From assembly GCA_016301865.1 (NCBI GenBank), contig JAEDOP010000039.1, positions 1-6,882 of the forward strand: DNA of 6,882 nt, given 5' to 3'. Each line of letters starts with the position of its first letter. Within the stretch, counting starts at the first letter, position 1. The notes beneath the pieces are model-generated. The model worked only from the letters and a program-made list of their open reading frames with translations, had not been told where the DNA came from and ran no database searches. This document shows positions 6,333 through 6,882 of this stretch, piece after piece. Source of the stretch: Alphaproteobacteria bacterium. GTDB lineage: Bacteria; Pseudomonadota; Alphaproteobacteria; Rs-D84. The translations under genes were made by a program, and so were the position numbers.

Positions 6333-6401
6333 GTTAAAACTGTTGAAAACGCCGACTTTTTCAACTGTTAATTATTTGGGGATGTTTTTCAACAATCTGC
6401 C

Positions 6402-6423
6402 AAAAAAGCCGGAAAATCCCGGC
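6402..6423 (-). terminator. Minus-strand intrinsic terminator with no gene upstream
   Basis: On the minus strand, GCCGG (6423-6419), a 6-base loop and CCGGC (6412-6408) are followed by six T (6407-6402). This is a classic intrinsic terminator shape reading toward virB3. No minus-strand gene lies between it and rpmJ, so it may end a short untranslated RNA or attenuate an upstream virB transcript. Confidence 0.55.
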
Positions 6424-6518
6424 AAATAATTGTTGAAAACTTGTTAATAAAAAACTAAAAACCGTTTTCAACAATTTCAACAGCCCCTACTACAACTACT
6501 AAATAAATAATATATTAT

Positions 6519-6546
6519 TTGATTTTTCAAAAAATATGTTTATAAT
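6519..6546 (+). promoter_or_regulatory. Promoter of rpmJ
   Basis: TTGATT (6519-6524) and a perfect TATAAT (6541-6546) are separated by 16 bases. The start site would be near 6553, and AAGGA (6558-6562) lies 7 bases before the rpmJ ATG. Confidence 0.7.
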
Positions 6547-6569
6547 CGCCATGTAAAAAGGATAACGAC

Positions 6570-6704
6570 ATGAAATTTTTAAGTTCATTAAAGGCTTGGA
6601 AGAAGCGCGGTAATATTAAACAAATCCGTCGTGGTAAACAAGTTATCTTGATTGATCCTGATAATCCAAAGTTCAAAGCGAAACAGGGTTTCAAGAAAAA
6701 ATAA
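6570..6704 (+). CDS. rpmJ: Ribosomal protein bL36
   Basis: The 44-residue protein matches the bL36 pattern from end to end: SSLKAWKKR near the start, QIRRGKQVILID in the middle and NPKFKAKQG before a short FKKK tail. bL36 is a small, highly basic component of the large ribosomal subunit. This copy has no cysteine, so it belongs to the zinc-free (C-minus) form. It has its own promoter, a good ribosome site and its own terminator, so it is probably monocistronic. It marks this side of the window as chromosomal backbone. Confidence 0.93.
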   Translation: MKFLSSLKAWKKRGNIKQIRRGKQVILIDPDNPKFKAKQGFKKK

Positions 6705-6731
6705 AAATTCCGCCAACCGGCGGTTTTTTTT
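6705..6731. terminator. Intrinsic terminator after rpmJ, usable on both strands
   Basis: CCGCC (6710-6714), loop AACC and GGCGG (6719-6723) are followed by eight T (6724-6731) and preceded by AAAAATT, giving a T-tract on the minus strand as well. This is typical of a shared terminator between convergent genes. Confidence 0.85.
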
Positions 6732-6736
6732 ATTTT

Positions 6737-6882
6737 TTAAAAACATTCAAAAATATTATAATTTATCCCCACAACGTTTAAATTACCTTGTGTTATAGTG
6801 TATACATTTCCAGCAACAATGAAGAGCGTCCTAATAAAAAACTCGTCATTTCCTCCCCAGGCCCCGCGCAAACGAATATTTG
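6737..6882 (-). CDS. Possible 3' end of a convergent gene, unrecognised
   Basis: On the minus strand a frame is open from the right edge to a TAA at 6739-6737, 47 complete codons ending in NLNVVGINYNIFECF. Codon choice is partly of the RNY type, and the shared terminator at 6705-6731 is where a convergent gene would end. No family is recognised. A second minus-strand frame (ending ...SLLLEMYTL near 6792) and a plus-strand frame from ATG 6819 are also open, so this is a weak call. Confidence 0.3.
   Translation of the reverse strand, partial: NIRLRGAWGGNDEFFIRTLFIVAGNVYTITQGNLNVVGINYNIFECF

Larger units (their letters stand above)
6287..6483. repeat. Cluster of eight TTTTCAACAA repeats in both orientations
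   Basis: Exact copies lie at 6297-6306, 6386-6395 and 6465-6474 on the plus strand and 6430-6439 on the minus strand. Near copies (8 or 9 of 10) lie at 6287-6296, 6358-6367 and 6474-6483 (plus) and 6340-6349 (minus). More degenerate ones (TTGTTAAAA, TTGTTAATAA) are at 6331-6339 and 6441-6450. Two pairs, 6287/6297 and 6465/6474, are tandem with about 10-base spacing. The cluster fills the region between the divergent virB3 and rpmJ genes and overlaps the virB promoter. It looks like a regulator binding array. An iteron-type origin is less likely, as no replication gene is present. Confidence 0.75.
6257..6569. other. Noncoding regulatory region between divergent virB3 and rpmJ
   Basis: No credible gene is present; the one plus-strand frame overlapping it reads antisense through virB3. 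The region contains the virB promoter, the TTTTCAACAA cluster, two terminator-like hairpins, and the rpmJ promoter at its right end. The part between 6484 and 6518 is plain AT-rich sequence with no visible signal. Confidence 0.7.

Noticed and set aside
6193..6429. 78-codon plus-strand frame over the virB3 start and the repeat region
   Set aside because: It is antisense to virB3, lacks a ribosome site and reads through the terminators and repeats with low-complexity content.
6287..6483. CRISPR array
   Set aside because: The repeats are only 10 bases, occur in both orientations and have irregular spacing; no cas gene is present.
6763..6771. DnaA-box-like TTATCCCCA near rpmJ, raising the idea of a replication origin with the TTTTCAACAA array
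   Set aside because: It is a single copy with one mismatch, about 280 bases from the array, and there is no replication gene or box cluster.
6791..6882. Plus-strand gene start at ATG 6819 behind an extended -10 (TGTTATAGT)
   Set aside because: No ribosome site precedes the ATG, the -35 is poor and only 21 codons are visible; a convergent minus-strand gene end fits the shared terminator at least as well.

Overview
The window looks like a piece of an AT-rich alphaproteobacterial chromosome, possibly host-associated. This rests on the style of the VirB3/VirB4 type IV secretion genes, a short cysteine-free ribosomal protein bL36, and a small OmpA-like barrel protein. The assignment is inference from protein style, not a database match.

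Layout. (1) 1-1827, minus strand: the 5' two thirds of a tyrosine recombinase gene (running off the left edge), preceded with zero spacing by a RhuM-family gene. This pair looks like the end of an integrated element. (2) 1828-2309: a gene-poor, repeat-rich segment. It holds an 8-codon leader ORF in frame with rhuM, a GTGAC-N5-GTCAC inverted repeat, three direct TTTGCTACY repeats, three 10-bp-phased ATTAAAMA repeats, a fragment resembling the 3' half of a tRNA (candidate attachment site), a 9-bp inverted repeat, a GC-rich hairpin, and a good promoter for the next gene. (3) 2310-2897, plus strand: a small outer-membrane beta-barrel protein with its own promoter and a terminator. (4) 6256 down to 2923, minus strand: a tightly coupled three-gene operon, virB3, virB4 and a secreted protein with an HExxH (HEDKH) motif. 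Its promoter lies just upstream of virB3. (5) 6257-6569: a noncoding region with at least eight copies of TTTTCAACAA in both orientations and two terminator-like hairpins that read toward virB3. (6) 6570-6704, plus strand: rpmJ (bL36) with a promoter and a bidirectional terminator. (7) 6737-6882: a possible 3' end of a convergent minus-strand gene, uncertain.

How it fits together. The int-rhuM pair plus the tRNA-like fragment suggests the right boundary of a genomic island near position 2100-2220, with the chromosomal backbone (barrel protein, T4SS cluster, rpmJ) to the right. The T4SS cluster here has only the inner-membrane protein VirB3, the ATPase VirB4 and the putative metallopeptidase, so the rest of the apparatus must be encoded elsewhere. 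The most distinctive signals are the TTTTCAACAA cluster controlling or flanking the virB promoter, the HExxH secreted protein co-transcribed with virB4, and the repeat-rich junction next to the integrase module.
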